Source: Leptospira wolffii serovar Khorat str. Khorat-H2
GTDB lineage: Bacteria > Spirochaetota > Leptospiria > Leptospirales > Leptospiraceae
Assembly (NCBI RefSeq): GCF_000306115.2
Contig: NZ_AKWX02000004.1
Coordinates: forward strand, 730,501 to 794,500
Direction: 5' to 3'
Length of the DNA: 64,000 bases
Below are positions 24,957 through 32,526 of the stretch, in pieces (position 1 is the first letter of the stretch; every line of letters starts with the position of its first letter). The notes beneath the pieces are model-generated. The model was not told the DNA's origin, ran no database searches, and was given only the letters and a program-made list of their open reading frames with translations. A program made the translations under genes and the position numbers.

Positions 24957-26309
24957 ATGGAATATTCGATTGCGTTGCTCGTCGGGATATTAGTCGGATT
25001 CGGCCTGGCCTTTTTCGTGGCCAAGAAATTGTACGGCCAGGATTCAGGCGTATCTTCGGCGGATCACGAAAAATTAAAAATGGAAAAGGCGGGTCTCGTC
25101 GCGAACGAGAATCGCTCCAAGGAAAGAATTTCCCAACTAGAATCGGAACTGAAAGTCGTTACCGAGAAAAACACCCAGGCGATAGGGGCTTGGCAGGCGA
25201 CCAAGAAAGAATCGGATCTACTCAAGGAAAGAGTGGAAACCCAAAAAAAAGAATTCGAAACCATGATCACCAAGCTCAAGGAAGAATTCAAAAATCTCGC
25301 CAACCAGGCCTTGCTGGATAATTCCCAGAAGTTCAATCTGCAAACCCAGGAAAAACTCACGGATATTCTCAAACCCTTTAAGGACGAGATCGAAAAATTC
25401 GGAACCAAGGTGGAGCAATCGCATAAGGAACAGAAGGACGACACAGCCAATCTTAAGGCCCAAATCAATAATCTATTAGAAATGAATAAAACTCTTTCCG
25501 ACGACGCCAAGAGTTTAGCCTCCGCTCTGAAAGGGAACTCCAAGACCCAAGGGGATTGGGGAGAGGGAATTCTGGAGAATATCCTACAAAATAGCGGGCT
25601 CGTAAAAGGCAGGGAATATATCGCCCAGGATTCGGTGCAAACCGAAGACGGTCGCTTGAGACCCGATATCGTGGTTAAACTTCCTTCGGGAAAATCCATA
25701 GTCATCGACTCCAAAGTGTCCCTCACCGCCTACGTGGAATATTCTTCCTCCGAAACGGAAGACACGAAGAAGGCGGCACTGCAAAAGCATCTCAAAAGTC
25801 TATACGATCATGTGAACGGACTCTTTAAGAAGAATTACCAATCCATGTACGGAATAGAATCCTTGGATTTCGTACTCATGTTTCTGCCGGTCGAGCCTTC
25901 CTATTACGAGGCGGTTCGCACCGACCCTAAATTCCTGGAAGAAGCTTACGCCAAGAATATACTCATCGTGACTCCTTCCACTCTCATGGTTTCCCTCAAG
26001 ATGGTCGCCAATCTTTGGAGAAAGGAAAAGCAAAACAAGAACTCGGAACAGATCGCGGAAGAATCCGGAAAAATGTACGACAAGATCGTTGAAATCGTCA
26101 CCGCGTTGGAAATCCTGGGAAAATCTATAGAGAAGTCCAAGGACAACTACGATTCCGTATTAGGAAAATTGAAAGGAGGCAGGGGCAATCTGCTATCCCG
26201 AGCGGAGAATATACGCAAATTAGGAGCCAAGGTTCGCAAATCCCTAGACAGCGTATCGGAAGAGGAAGATAACGAGAAAGAAGAGACTCTATTTCTAAAC
26301 GGAGAGTAA
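24957..26309 (+). CDS. rmuC: DNA recombination protein RmuC
   Basis: 450 residues from ATG 24957, chosen for the SD AAAGGAGG seven bases upstream; an ATG at 24915 is less well placed. One N-terminal transmembrane helix (about 5-22) is followed by a long coiled coil (about 35-190) and the RmuC nuclease-like core (about 200-380). Core motifs are GDWGEGILENILQNSGL, RLRPDIVVKLPSGKSIVIDSK in two parts, and LDFVLMFLPVEPSYYEA. RmuC limits recombination at inverted repeats in E. coli; its core is related to restriction-endonuclease folds. The gene converges with the adenylate cyclase gene with 14 bp between stops. Confidence 0.92.
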   Translation: MEYSIALLVGILVGFGLAFFVAKKLYGQDSGVSSADHEKLKMEKAGLVANENRSKERISQLESELKVVTEKNTQAIGAWQATKKESDLLKERVETQKKEFETMITKLKEEFKNLANQALLDNSQKFNLQTQEKLTDILKPFKDEIEKFGTKVEQSHKEQKDDTANLKAQINNLLEMNKTLSDDAKSLASALKGNSKTQGDWGEGILENILQNSGLVKGREYIAQDSVQTEDGRLRPDIVVKLPSGKSIVIDSKVSLTAYVEYSSSETEDTKKAALQKHLKSLYDHVNGLFKKNYQSMYGIESLDFVLMFLPVEPSYYEAVRTDPKFLEEAYAKNILIVTPSTLMVSLKMVANLWRKEKQNKNSEQIAEESGKMYDKIVEIVTALEILGKSIEKSKDNYDSVLGKLKGGRGNLLSRAENIRKLGAKVRKSLDSVSEEEDNEKEETLFLNGE

Positions 26310-26345
26310 AAAAGGGCCGTCGTTCAGGCCAGATCGGGGCCTGAA
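26308..26345 (-). terminator. Possible terminator of the adenylate cyclase gene
   Basis: TTCAGGCC (26323-26330) pairs with GGCCTGAA (26338-26345) at the very end of the cyclase gene. On the minus strand a six-T run follows about 10 bases later. The spacing is longer than usual, so confidence is low. Confidence 0.35.
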
Positions 26346-28402
26346 TGGACTCTCCCTATCGCGGAAACCTGTTCCGTACATCTCTTGAGATAGGAATTCG
26401 CGGCCCGATCTCCGGGATAAATGCGCAAGGCCTCCCGAAACGCCTCCCCCGAATCCAAGTATCGGGAAGAATGGAACAGATCCACTCCCCTTTCGAAATT
26501 GGTCTTGGATTTACGAAAGGCGTCCTTTTCGGTCTCGCTTAAAAAATCGCCGATCTCGTAAATATACAGATCTTCTGCCTTTCCCTTGAATTTCAAACGA
26601 TCCAATTTTCGGACGACGAACCTGGAGGAATCCTTGAGTTCGTCGAAAGAATCCTCGCTAATCAGTATATTGGATCCGTAATATTTATTTAAGGCTTCCA
26701 ATTTGGAGGCTAGATGAACCGCTTCGGAAATGACGGTGCTTTCCATTCTTTCTCCGGAACCTACGAGTCCCATCATCAGGGAACCGGTATGAATACCGAT
26801 CCCCACTCGGATCGCTCTATCCCCTTTCTCTATTCTAGTTTTATTATATTCCAAAATACGATTTTGCATCGCCACGGCGGCGGAAACGGCGTCCTCCGCA
26901 CCGGCAAAAAGGGCCATAATGGCGTCTCCGAAATATTTATCCACGAATCCCTTATGCGAGCCTATGATGGGCTCCATCTCCCGGATATAGGAATTCAAGA
27001 GTTCGAAACTTTCCTTGGAATCCAGACTCTCCGATATTTCCGTAAAAGATCGGATATCCGCGAAAAGAATGGTCATTTCTTTTCGGATCTGATCCCCCGG
27101 TCGCATATCTTCGAGCTTTTCCTTTCCCAAAAATTCCAGAAAACTTAGAGGCACGAATCGGCTATAAGTCTCGTTCAATCGCTTCAGCCTTTCCGAAAGA
27201 TTCTCCTTTTCCCTATACAGATCCCTGTATTTGAACGATAGAATGAACGTCTGAGTGAAAATCGCCACAAGCAATCCGGAAGGGATGACGAAGCGGGTAG
27301 CGATCACAAGCTGGGCCGAAAGTACGTCGAAAAATCCTGCGGTGATCAAAGCGAAGATCGCGAACAAAATGGAAAGGGAATACGGTTCCTTATAACGAAC
27401 CGCTTGGAATAAAACGTAGGAAGCCAAAGCGACTGCGACGAAATAAGTGGCCTGAAAATAGGGAATCACGTAGGAAGGAAAAGGAAACGGCAGAATCGTG
27501 GTCAGACAGAAGGCCAGGGATGAAATATAAAAGAGAAGCATCCACTTCCGAGAGAAATACTTAGGAAAAGTATGACGCAAAAAATGCAACGCGAAAGGCA
27601 TGGCCGCATAAAGTGTGAGATATTCCAAGACCATCCCGACACGGTAACCTAAGGAAAAATAGGAAAGAAGAAGCTTGTCTTCCGTAACGAATAATCTCAA
27701 AAAAAGATCCAGACAGAATAACGCGAAGATAAGAGGCGTCCGATCCGAGGGCCTTAAAAAGAAAAGTCCCAAATGATAAGCTCCTGCGAGAAGAAAGATC
27801 CCCGCCAGAAAAAAATCCCAGTCCCTAAATCTACGAACCCTTTCCGAAAGGGAAACTGCGTCTCCGAATTCGATATTGTACCAAAGCCCGCCTAAACGAT
27901 GGTGAAAATTGGACACGTTCACCGCTAGTTCGATTTGGGAAGAAGCCTCCTCCCATTCGAAGTAAACCGGAATTCCGTCCGGAATACTTTGCTCTTTGGA
28001 CTTTCCAACGACTCCGGATTTACCCAAGGATTTTCCATTAATGAAAATCTCGAATGCGGTCGCTTGGCATTTGGAATAGAGGGCGATTTTCTTTCTCTTT
28101 TCGGGGAGAAGAATCTTCAGCTTCAAGACCGCATAACCGTCTCCTGCCCAGGTCTCCAAGGGACGACGAAACTCTTTCGCCTCTAAATTTTCCGTTTCGC
28201 CCAATAGCTTTCCTGGGAAGTAAGACCATTCTCCTCCGAGTTCCAAAATCGGTTTTGCTTCCGGATCCCAATCGCGTAGATCCAGTACCCCTTTTTCGGC
28301 GATCTTAGTGTAGGAAGATTCGGAACAAGAAGCTAAGAATATGCAGATGGGCAGAAGAAGGATGAATAGACTGATTCGGAAAGGAGCAGGGTCAGGATCC
28401 AT
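26324..28402 (-). CDS. Membrane adenylate/guanylate cyclase with 7TM-DISM sensor and TPR tail
   Basis: 692 residues. The N-terminal signal has a lipobox FLASC (Cys26). A beta-rich extracytoplasmic domain (about 35-185; LELGGEWSYFPGKLL, FEIFINGKSLG) resembles the galactose-binding-like 7TM-DISM extracellular domain. About seven transmembrane helices (about 195-400) and a short coiled coil lead to a class III cyclase domain (about 430-610). The cyclase metal aspartates are in ILFADIRSFTE and VDKYFGDAIMALF, and the domain ends with DRLKFKGKAEDLYIYEI. A short TPR-like helical tail follows. It probably converts an envelope signal into cAMP or cGMP. Lipidation at the start of a 7TM receptor is unusual. 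Convergent with rmuC. Confidence 0.92.
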   Translation of the reverse strand: MDPDPAPFRISLFILLLPICIFLASCSESSYTKIAEKGVLDLRDWDPEAKPILELGGEWSYFPGKLLGETENLEAKEFRRPLETWAGDGYAVLKLKILLPEKRKKIALYSKCQATAFEIFINGKSLGKSGVVGKSKEQSIPDGIPVYFEWEEASSQIELAVNVSNFHHRLGGLWYNIEFGDAVSLSERVRRFRDWDFFLAGIFLLAGAYHLGLFFLRPSDRTPLIFALFCLDLFLRLFVTEDKLLLSYFSLGYRVGMVLEYLTLYAAMPFALHFLRHTFPKYFSRKWMLLFYISSLAFCLTTILPFPFPSYVIPYFQATYFVAVALASYVLFQAVRYKEPYSLSILFAIFALITAGFFDVLSAQLVIATRFVIPSGLLVAIFTQTFILSFKYRDLYREKENLSERLKRLNETYSRFVPLSFLEFLGKEKLEDMRPGDQIRKEMTILFADIRSFTEISESLDSKESFELLNSYIREMEPIIGSHKGFVDKYFGDAIMALFAGAEDAVSAAVAMQNRILEYNKTRIEKGDRAIRVGIGIHTGSLMMGLVGSGERMESTVISEAVHLASKLEALNKYYGSNILISEDSFDELKDSSRFVVRKLDRLKFKGKAEDLYIYEIGDFLSETEKDAFRKSKTNFERGVDLFHSSRYLDSGEAFREALRIYPGDRAANSYLKRCTEQVSAIGRVHSGPDLA

Positions 28403-28511
28403 TAGGTTCTCGATGGGAAATTAAGATCCGAAAAAAGAAACCCTTGTCAAGAGAATAAGAAGATCGTTTTTTTTCTTTACTAGTCGACTCGGATTCGTAA
28501 GTTTACGTCCA

Positions 28512-29480
28512 ATGTTTTCCAAATCCATCTTCCGTTTAGTATCGATCCCACTTACCCTTTTACTCCTCCTAGATTGCGGCGCCAGCCTAAAGGGGAAGCC
28601 CACTCCCGCTATTCCGGAGTTGGCGGGATTCTATATAAATAGCAAATCCCAAGACTGGCTTAAGGATGAGAAACTTAAAATCCAGGCTCTATGGATCCGA
28701 CGTACCGCACGGGGAGAAATGGAATTCTTCAATAAGACCCTTACCCGCTTGCAATTCAGCGTTAGCGAAAACCGGGAAGAATTGAAAGTTAGGTCCGGAA
28801 AAATCCAAACCAGCAATCGAGAACTTTTATTCGTGGAAAATCTATATAAGGAATACCATAGAATGTATTCCGGAAAAAATACTTCGGATGCGAAGAACTG
28901 GGATCTAAGAGCTTTCAGCCCTTTCGGAAAAGTAAAAGAAGTGGCTTCTTTCATAGGAGAAGGTTCCAGTCGTAGCGGGGAACTTTCGGAAGATAACCGC
29001 ACGATCGTTTTCTCCAACGGAGAAAAATACGTTAAAGTCGGAGGCCCTCTCATCGGGCGGATCTCCACAACGGTCGGAAAATTGAAAAAGGCCATCGATA
29101 ACGAGGTCGCTGGCGTATTATTCTTTCCTCTTTCTTCGGAGGCGTTTCCCCAAGAGGCAGGCAAGTTTCCGTATCTAGCCTTCTTCTCGACCACGGACGG
29201 AATGTCCTCAGGAACCGTTCTTCGTATAGGAGATTACCCGGGACAAGCAAAGGAAGTATTCGATCATGTAGCGGTCGTGGACGTGATTCCTAAGGCAGGC
29301 ACCCAAGTCGCACCTTTGGAGTCCCTTACTCCGGTGATCCTGGACGGAACGGTGGATCTAAAATCGGTCTCCCAAAAGGAAACCACTGAAGAATTGATCC
29401 GCAGGTTGAAACAGGACCCGAATCTATCCAAAGAGGAATTGATCCGAGAACTCGAGAAGCTGAAAGGATCGGAACGTTAG
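28512..29480 (+). CDS. Lipoprotein of unknown function
   Basis: 322 residues. The signal peptide has a long leucine core and a lipobox-like LLLDC (Cys22). The mature part is mixed alpha/beta with no cysteine clusters. A repeated charged motif closes the protein: TEELIRRLKQDPNLSKEELI, in which RRLKQDP and RELEKLK are probably successive helices. I recognise no domain. It is divergent from the cyclase gene across 109 bp and its stop overlaps the MarR gene's stop by 4 bp in convergent orientation. Confidence 0.75.
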   Translation: MFSKSIFRLVSIPLTLLLLLDCGASLKGKPTPAIPELAGFYINSKSQDWLKDEKLKIQALWIRRTARGEMEFFNKTLTRLQFSVSENREELKVRSGKIQTSNRELLFVENLYKEYHRMYSGKNTSDAKNWDLRAFSPFGKVKEVASFIGEGSSRSGELSEDNRTIVFSNGEKYVKVGGPLIGRISTTVGKLKKAIDNEVAGVLFFPLSSEAFPQEAGKFPYLAFFSTTDGMSSGTVLRIGDYPGQAKEVFDHVAVVDVIPKAGTQVAPLESLTPVILDGTVDLKSVSQKETTEELIRRLKQDPNLSKEELIRELEKLKGSER

Positions 29481-29932
29481 ACTTCCTTCTTAGAAAGAGA
29501 CCTAAGATTTCCTATAAACGATTTTCGGGAATTCTCCAAAGCGGAGAAAAATTCCTCATCGAAGTCTTCCACCAGTCGGACCGCTTCCTTGAGGATCTTC
29601 TGTCCTTCGGGTGTAGTGTGGACCGATTTGGCTCTAGTATCCGTATCGTGAGCCGATCTTTTTACCAACTTCTTCTTTTCCAAGGTGCGTAAGACAGTGG
29701 AGGTGGTCATCGGATCGGTTTTGGCCCGATCCGAAATACGAATTTGAGTCGTCTCCTCCTCGTGTAATTCCAACCAATGGGTCACCGCCAAAAGAACGAA
29801 TTGCGCATGAGTCAGATCCAAGGGTTCGAGCACCTTACGAATCTCTCTTTGCCAAAGATTCGTAACCTGCCAGAGAAGAAAGCCGGGACTGTCCTCGGAT
29901 TTATCGTATCTAAATATTCTGTTCTTGGACAT
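29477..29932 (-). CDS. MarR family transcriptional regulator
   Basis: 151 residues. The winged-helix core is recognisable: LTHAQFVLLAVTHWL, ISDRAKTDPMTTSTVLRTLEKKKLVKR (in two parts) and the wing AHDTDTRAKSVHTTPEG. MarR proteins are dimers that repress their own operon and respond to small ligands or oxidation; no cysteine is obvious here. GGATGGGG precedes ATG 29932. It is the last gene of a three-gene minus-strand unit: its start lies inside the end of the EVE gene (23-bp overlap), so translation is coupled. Operator-like palindromes before the first gene fit autoregulation. Confidence 0.92.
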   Translation of the reverse strand: MSKNRIFRYDKSEDSPGFLLWQVTNLWQREIRKVLEPLDLTHAQFVLLAVTHWLELHEEETTQIRISDRAKTDPMTTSTVLRTLEKKKLVKRSAHDTDTRAKSVHTTPEGQKILKEAVRLVEDFDEEFFSALENSRKSFIGNLRSLSKKEV

Positions 29933-30350
29933 CCAACCCCATCCTCTCGGAGATCAGCCTAAAATCCGCCTCTCCGATTTCCAAGAATCCTGTTCGAAAC
30001 GGAAAACCCCAGGATTTTTTATTCGGGATGAATCCGAGACGATCGATCAAGGGAAGAATGTCCACCTCGGATACCGGAAAATACTCCACTCTTCTTCGGA
30101 ACGGATGGAAATCGGGAGACATTTCGAAAGAATAAATCTCCTCGTCCTCCACCCTCGCCAGAGTCGTGAATTTACGATACGCCTTGGATTCTCCGAAGAT
30201 TTCCTTAGAAGAATATACCAGAACCCAATCCCCTTTCCGCATTCTGGAGAGAGGCGCCTTCTTGCCGTGACAAGCCTGGACGATCCCTTGGGAGAATCCG
30301 ATCATCGCGTGCTCCTTGGAAGCCACTACGATCCAATATCTTTCCTTCAT
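29910..30350 (-). CDS. EVE-domain protein
   Basis: 146 residues from ATG 30350, preceded by the very strong SD GGAGGAGAAAGG; longer frames read back into the upstream gene. The sequence has the EVE/PUA-like pattern: YWIVVASKEHAMIGFSQGI at the start, MRKGDWVLVYSSKE, ARVEDEEIYSFEM, and the late NKKSWGFPFRTGFLEI and FRLISERMG. EVE domains bind modified bases in DNA or RNA, and this version resembles stand-alone EVE proteins annotated in many bacteria. Its start overlaps the stop of the SRPBCC gene by 4 bp and its end overlaps the MarR gene. The combination with MarR and SRPBCC is not one I recognise. Confidence 0.82.
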   Translation of the reverse strand: MKERYWIVVASKEHAMIGFSQGIVQACHGKKAPLSRMRKGDWVLVYSSKEIFGESKAYRKFTTLARVEDEEIYSFEMSPDFHPFRRRVEYFPVSEVDILPLIDRLGFIPNKKSWGFPFRTGFLEIGEADFRLISERMGLDVQEQNI

Positions 30351-30772
30351 CCTTTCTCCTCCCGGACCAGCTCTACGAATCTGAGAATCTCTTTCTCCAT
30401 TCCCTTGGCTTGCTCTTCTCCTATGATCTTCTTCCATAAAAAGCCAAGAATGCCCCAGATAGATAACTCCACCGTGATTCTGACTCCGTCTGGAGTTTGC
30501 GCAAAATAATGTAGGAACTTCATTTTGGCTCCCGGCAAGAAGGTCACGTCCCCAAAAACGGAAGGACTTTCCGATTCCGTAATCAAAGCCTTGCATACGA
30601 ATCCTCCCTTTGGTTTCAAGAGGAAGGAACTCCCTACGACCGGCTCCCCCTCCATTCGAGTCCATTCTATATCGGAATCCCATTTGGACCAATTCTTCAC
30701 TTCCGACCTGGCCTCCCAAAGCGCATCGGCTCCAATTCCTTTAACTAAGGTGCTATACTCATACTTCCACAT
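30347..30772 (-). CDS. SRPBCC (START-like) ligand-binding protein
   Basis: 141 residues from ATG 30772. An ATG four codons earlier (30784) overlaps the GGAGGA sequence that serves as SD for 30772, so I take the later one. The fold pattern is that of a small polyketide-cyclase/START-like protein: LWEARSEVKNWSKWDSDIEW near the start, GSSFLLKPKGG, and the final long helix MEKEILRFVELV. Such proteins bind hydrophobic ligands or modify lipids. The first gene of the operon; its SD lies inside a 42-bp palindrome. There is no signal peptide, so the protein is cytoplasmic. Confidence 0.82.
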   Translation of the reverse strand: MWKYEYSTLVKGIGADALWEARSEVKNWSKWDSDIEWTRMEGEPVVGSSFLLKPKGGFVCKALITESESPSVFGDVTFLPGAKMKFLHYFAQTPDGVRITVELSIWGILGFLWKKIIGEEQAKGMEKEILRFVELVREEKG

Positions 30773-30773
30773 A

Positions 30774-30815
30774 CATTCCTCCATATAATAAGTATACTTA
30801 CTATATGGAGGAATG
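30774..30815. promoter_or_regulatory. 42-bp near-perfect palindrome overlapping an SD
   Basis: CATTCCTCCATATA (30774-30787) is matched by its exact reverse complement at 30802-30815, with a core AAGTATACTT. Only one symmetric pair of positions (two bases) breaks the symmetry. It contains the GGAGGA SD of the SRPBCC gene and the 16-mer AATAAGTATACTTACT, which recurs with changes at 30847. It is a candidate MarR operator, and in RNA it would be a hairpin pairing the SD with TCCTCC. Confidence 0.65.
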
Positions 30816-30817
30816 TA

Positions 30818-30846
30818 TCATATGTGCGCTTATTATGCAAGAATTT
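30818..30846 (-). promoter_or_regulatory. Weak sigma70-like promoter of the SRPBCC-EVE-MarR operon
   Basis: On the minus strand TTGCAT, a 17-base spacer and TACATT lie just upstream of the palindrome, partly overlapping it at the -10 end. The boxes are poor matches, but the spacing is ideal and the position fits repression by a factor bound at the palindrome. Confidence 0.35.
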
Positions 30847-30862
30847 AATAAGTGAGCTTATT
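30847..30862. promoter_or_regulatory. Second operator-like palindrome, AATAAGTGAGCTTATT
   Basis: A near-palindrome sharing AATAAGT and CTTA-T with the core of the 42-bp palindrome; the two centres are 60 bp apart. A weaker copy lies near 30829-30835 (CTTATTA). The spacing would suit a MarR dimer pair. Confidence 0.5.
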
Positions 30863-30880
30863 ATTTTTAAATCGGAGGAT

Positions 30881-30907
30881 AAAAAAAACGCCCCCAGAGG
30901 AGGCGTT
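30881..30907 (-). terminator. Intrinsic terminator of the lipase gene
   Basis: On the minus strand AACGCC, loop, GGCGTT followed by a run of T residues. It lies about 27 bp after the lipase stop. Confidence 0.8.
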
Positions 30908-30933
30908 CTTCTCGAAACGTTGAAAGTGATCTA

Positions 30934-31854
30934 TTATTGATTGCTTTTCGCGTTCTGGGCCATTTTCAGGAAATAGCCGTTCGTATCATACCAGGCCTGT
31001 CCCAGATAGAGTGCGTTTGTAGCTTCTAAGTGATCCACACCTGTGGTAAGAATCCCGTAAGAAGGACCACCTTTCCAGGTTCCCCATCTTTGAGAATCAT
31101 CAGGGACCACACCGTCGTTCCAAATACTTTGCCCATAGAAAGGAGCTCCGATGGAACAAATAGGTGCAAGAATTCCCATTGCAGGGTGTTGGATCAAATC
31201 ATTACCGATCATATAAGATCCATAAGAGAAATACTTAACACCGGAAGCGTTCGGTGTGTTTGCGTTAAAAACGGTAGCACCGCTTACAGTCAGAAGTTTT
31301 AATGCGGCAACCGCGTTTTGGCTAGACTGGCCATATACAACACCTACCAAAGTATTTACCACAGTTCCTACATAAGGAAGCGCCCAATTAGGGATCACAG
31401 CTTCTATCACACTTGCAACCGGACTTCCTTTGTGAGGAGTATTGATCGTGGTAAGAGTTGCAACTTTGCTTGCAAAACTAAGATTCGCAACGAGGTAACG
31501 AGCGTCCAAACCGCCTTGGGAATGGCCGATAATATGCACTTTTCCGGTGTAATTATTGGCCGCCATAGCAACTTGGATCGCAGTCTTCAATTGAGCCCCA
31601 CGGCTGGCGGAAGAATCCGTAGCAGTTACGGTAGGAGTCAGAACGGTAGCTCCTTGAGAAGTCAGATAGGCTGCATTTCCTCCCCAATAATCGATGATCC
31701 CGGTGGATTTACCCCAGCCAAAAATCCCGTGAGTCAAAACGATCGGATACGATCCGGCAAGAGGTTTAGTAGAAGAACCTCCCCCGGACGCATTCGCCAC
31801 CCCTGCTACCAGGAATAAAATCCCAGCTATCAAAATCCTCGCTGCTCGAAACAT
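30934..31854 (-). CDS. Secreted triacylglycerol lipase (LipA-like)
   Basis: 306 residues. A standard signal peptide with AXA-type end VANA (about residue 22) implies export. The catalytic pattern is that of bacterial lipase family I: oxyanion-hole YPIVLTHGIFGW, nucleophile elbow GHSQGG (serine about 113), TTINTPHKGSP, Asp in DGVVPDDSQRWG and His in GVDHLEATN. Two cysteines (PICS and none elsewhere) make the usual disulfide doubtful. Family I.1/I.2 lipases normally need a dedicated foldase, but no lif-like gene is present nearby; foldase-independent members also exist. A terminator follows and a long non-coding region precedes the gene. It probably hydrolyses host or environmental lipids. Confidence 0.92.
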   Translation of the reverse strand: MFRAARILIAGILFLVAGVANASGGGSSTKPLAGSYPIVLTHGIFGWGKSTGIIDYWGGNAAYLTSQGATVLTPTVTATDSSASRGAQLKTAIQVAMAANNYTGKVHIIGHSQGGLDARYLVANLSFASKVATLTTINTPHKGSPVASVIEAVIPNWALPYVGTVVNTLVGVVYGQSSQNAVAALKLLTVSGATVFNANTPNASGVKYFSYGSYMIGNDLIQHPAMGILAPICSIGAPFYGQSIWNDGVVPDDSQRWGTWKGGPSYGILTTGVDHLEATNALYLGQAWYDTNGYFLKMAQNAKSNQ

Positions 31855-32526
31855 TCTCTTTAACCTCTTCTTTTTAACTATTCTCTCTACGGATCTCCTT
31901 CCCTAATTCCAGAACCGGTCCGGAGCCAAGAAAGGAGTTTTTTATTTATATAGAACGAATGAAATTTTTTAAAATTTAATTCAAAACGTTCGTTATCCAA
32001 ACTGAAATCTGAAAAACTAAACGTAAGTTCACGAAGTGAAGTACAAAACCAGGAGAATTTGTCAATTGAGAAAGTAAGAGAATTATAAGTGAGAAAGAAA
32101 AATATAATTAAAACGATCGTTTAATCAAAAATAATACCGGAAAAACATTCAAATTTACTAATATGATTTTCTCCAAGATTCATATAACGGTCGCTACATA
32201 GACACCCCTTAAGGAGCAAGCTCCTCGTTGATCCATTGCCATTTGTAGGAAACTATTCTGTCCTTTTTGTATAACTCCCCCTGCCCATGCCTTTTTCCCT
32301 CTTACCATTTTTCCAATCTCCCTCGTACCGTCCCCGTCTGAGGAAAGCATAGGCCCCTTCCCGCTCAAACAGGTTCCGACAACGCATTTGTAGTTTCTTT
32401 CGGGATAAAAGTAAGGAGAGAAGAACTTCCCGGTCGGTCCTTTTAAATTAGCTTTCTTTCTACGGAAATGGACAAAAAAAAAGCCCCTTCCGGGGCTTTC
32501 CTAAAGAATCGAAAGATTCTCTATTT
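31855..32526. other. 672-bp region without a convincing gene
   Basis: The left half (to about 32160) is very A/T-rich and holds the lipase leader and a 12-bp palindrome AAACGATCGTTT (32111-32122). The right half contains a 62-codon minus-strand frame (32180-32368) that starts with TTG, has no SD and no codon pattern, so I reject it. The typA terminator lies at 32474-32498. I see nothing else, though a small RNA cannot be excluded. Confidence 0.6.
32474..32498 (-). terminator. Intrinsic terminator of typA
   Basis: On the minus strand AAGCCCC, loop GGAA, GGGGCTT followed by at least seven T residues, starting 28 bp after the typA stop. Confidence 0.88.

Noticed and set aside
32180..32368. 62-codon minus-strand ORF in the gap before typA
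   Set aside because: TTG start, no SD, unusual composition and no recognisable pattern; left as non-coding.
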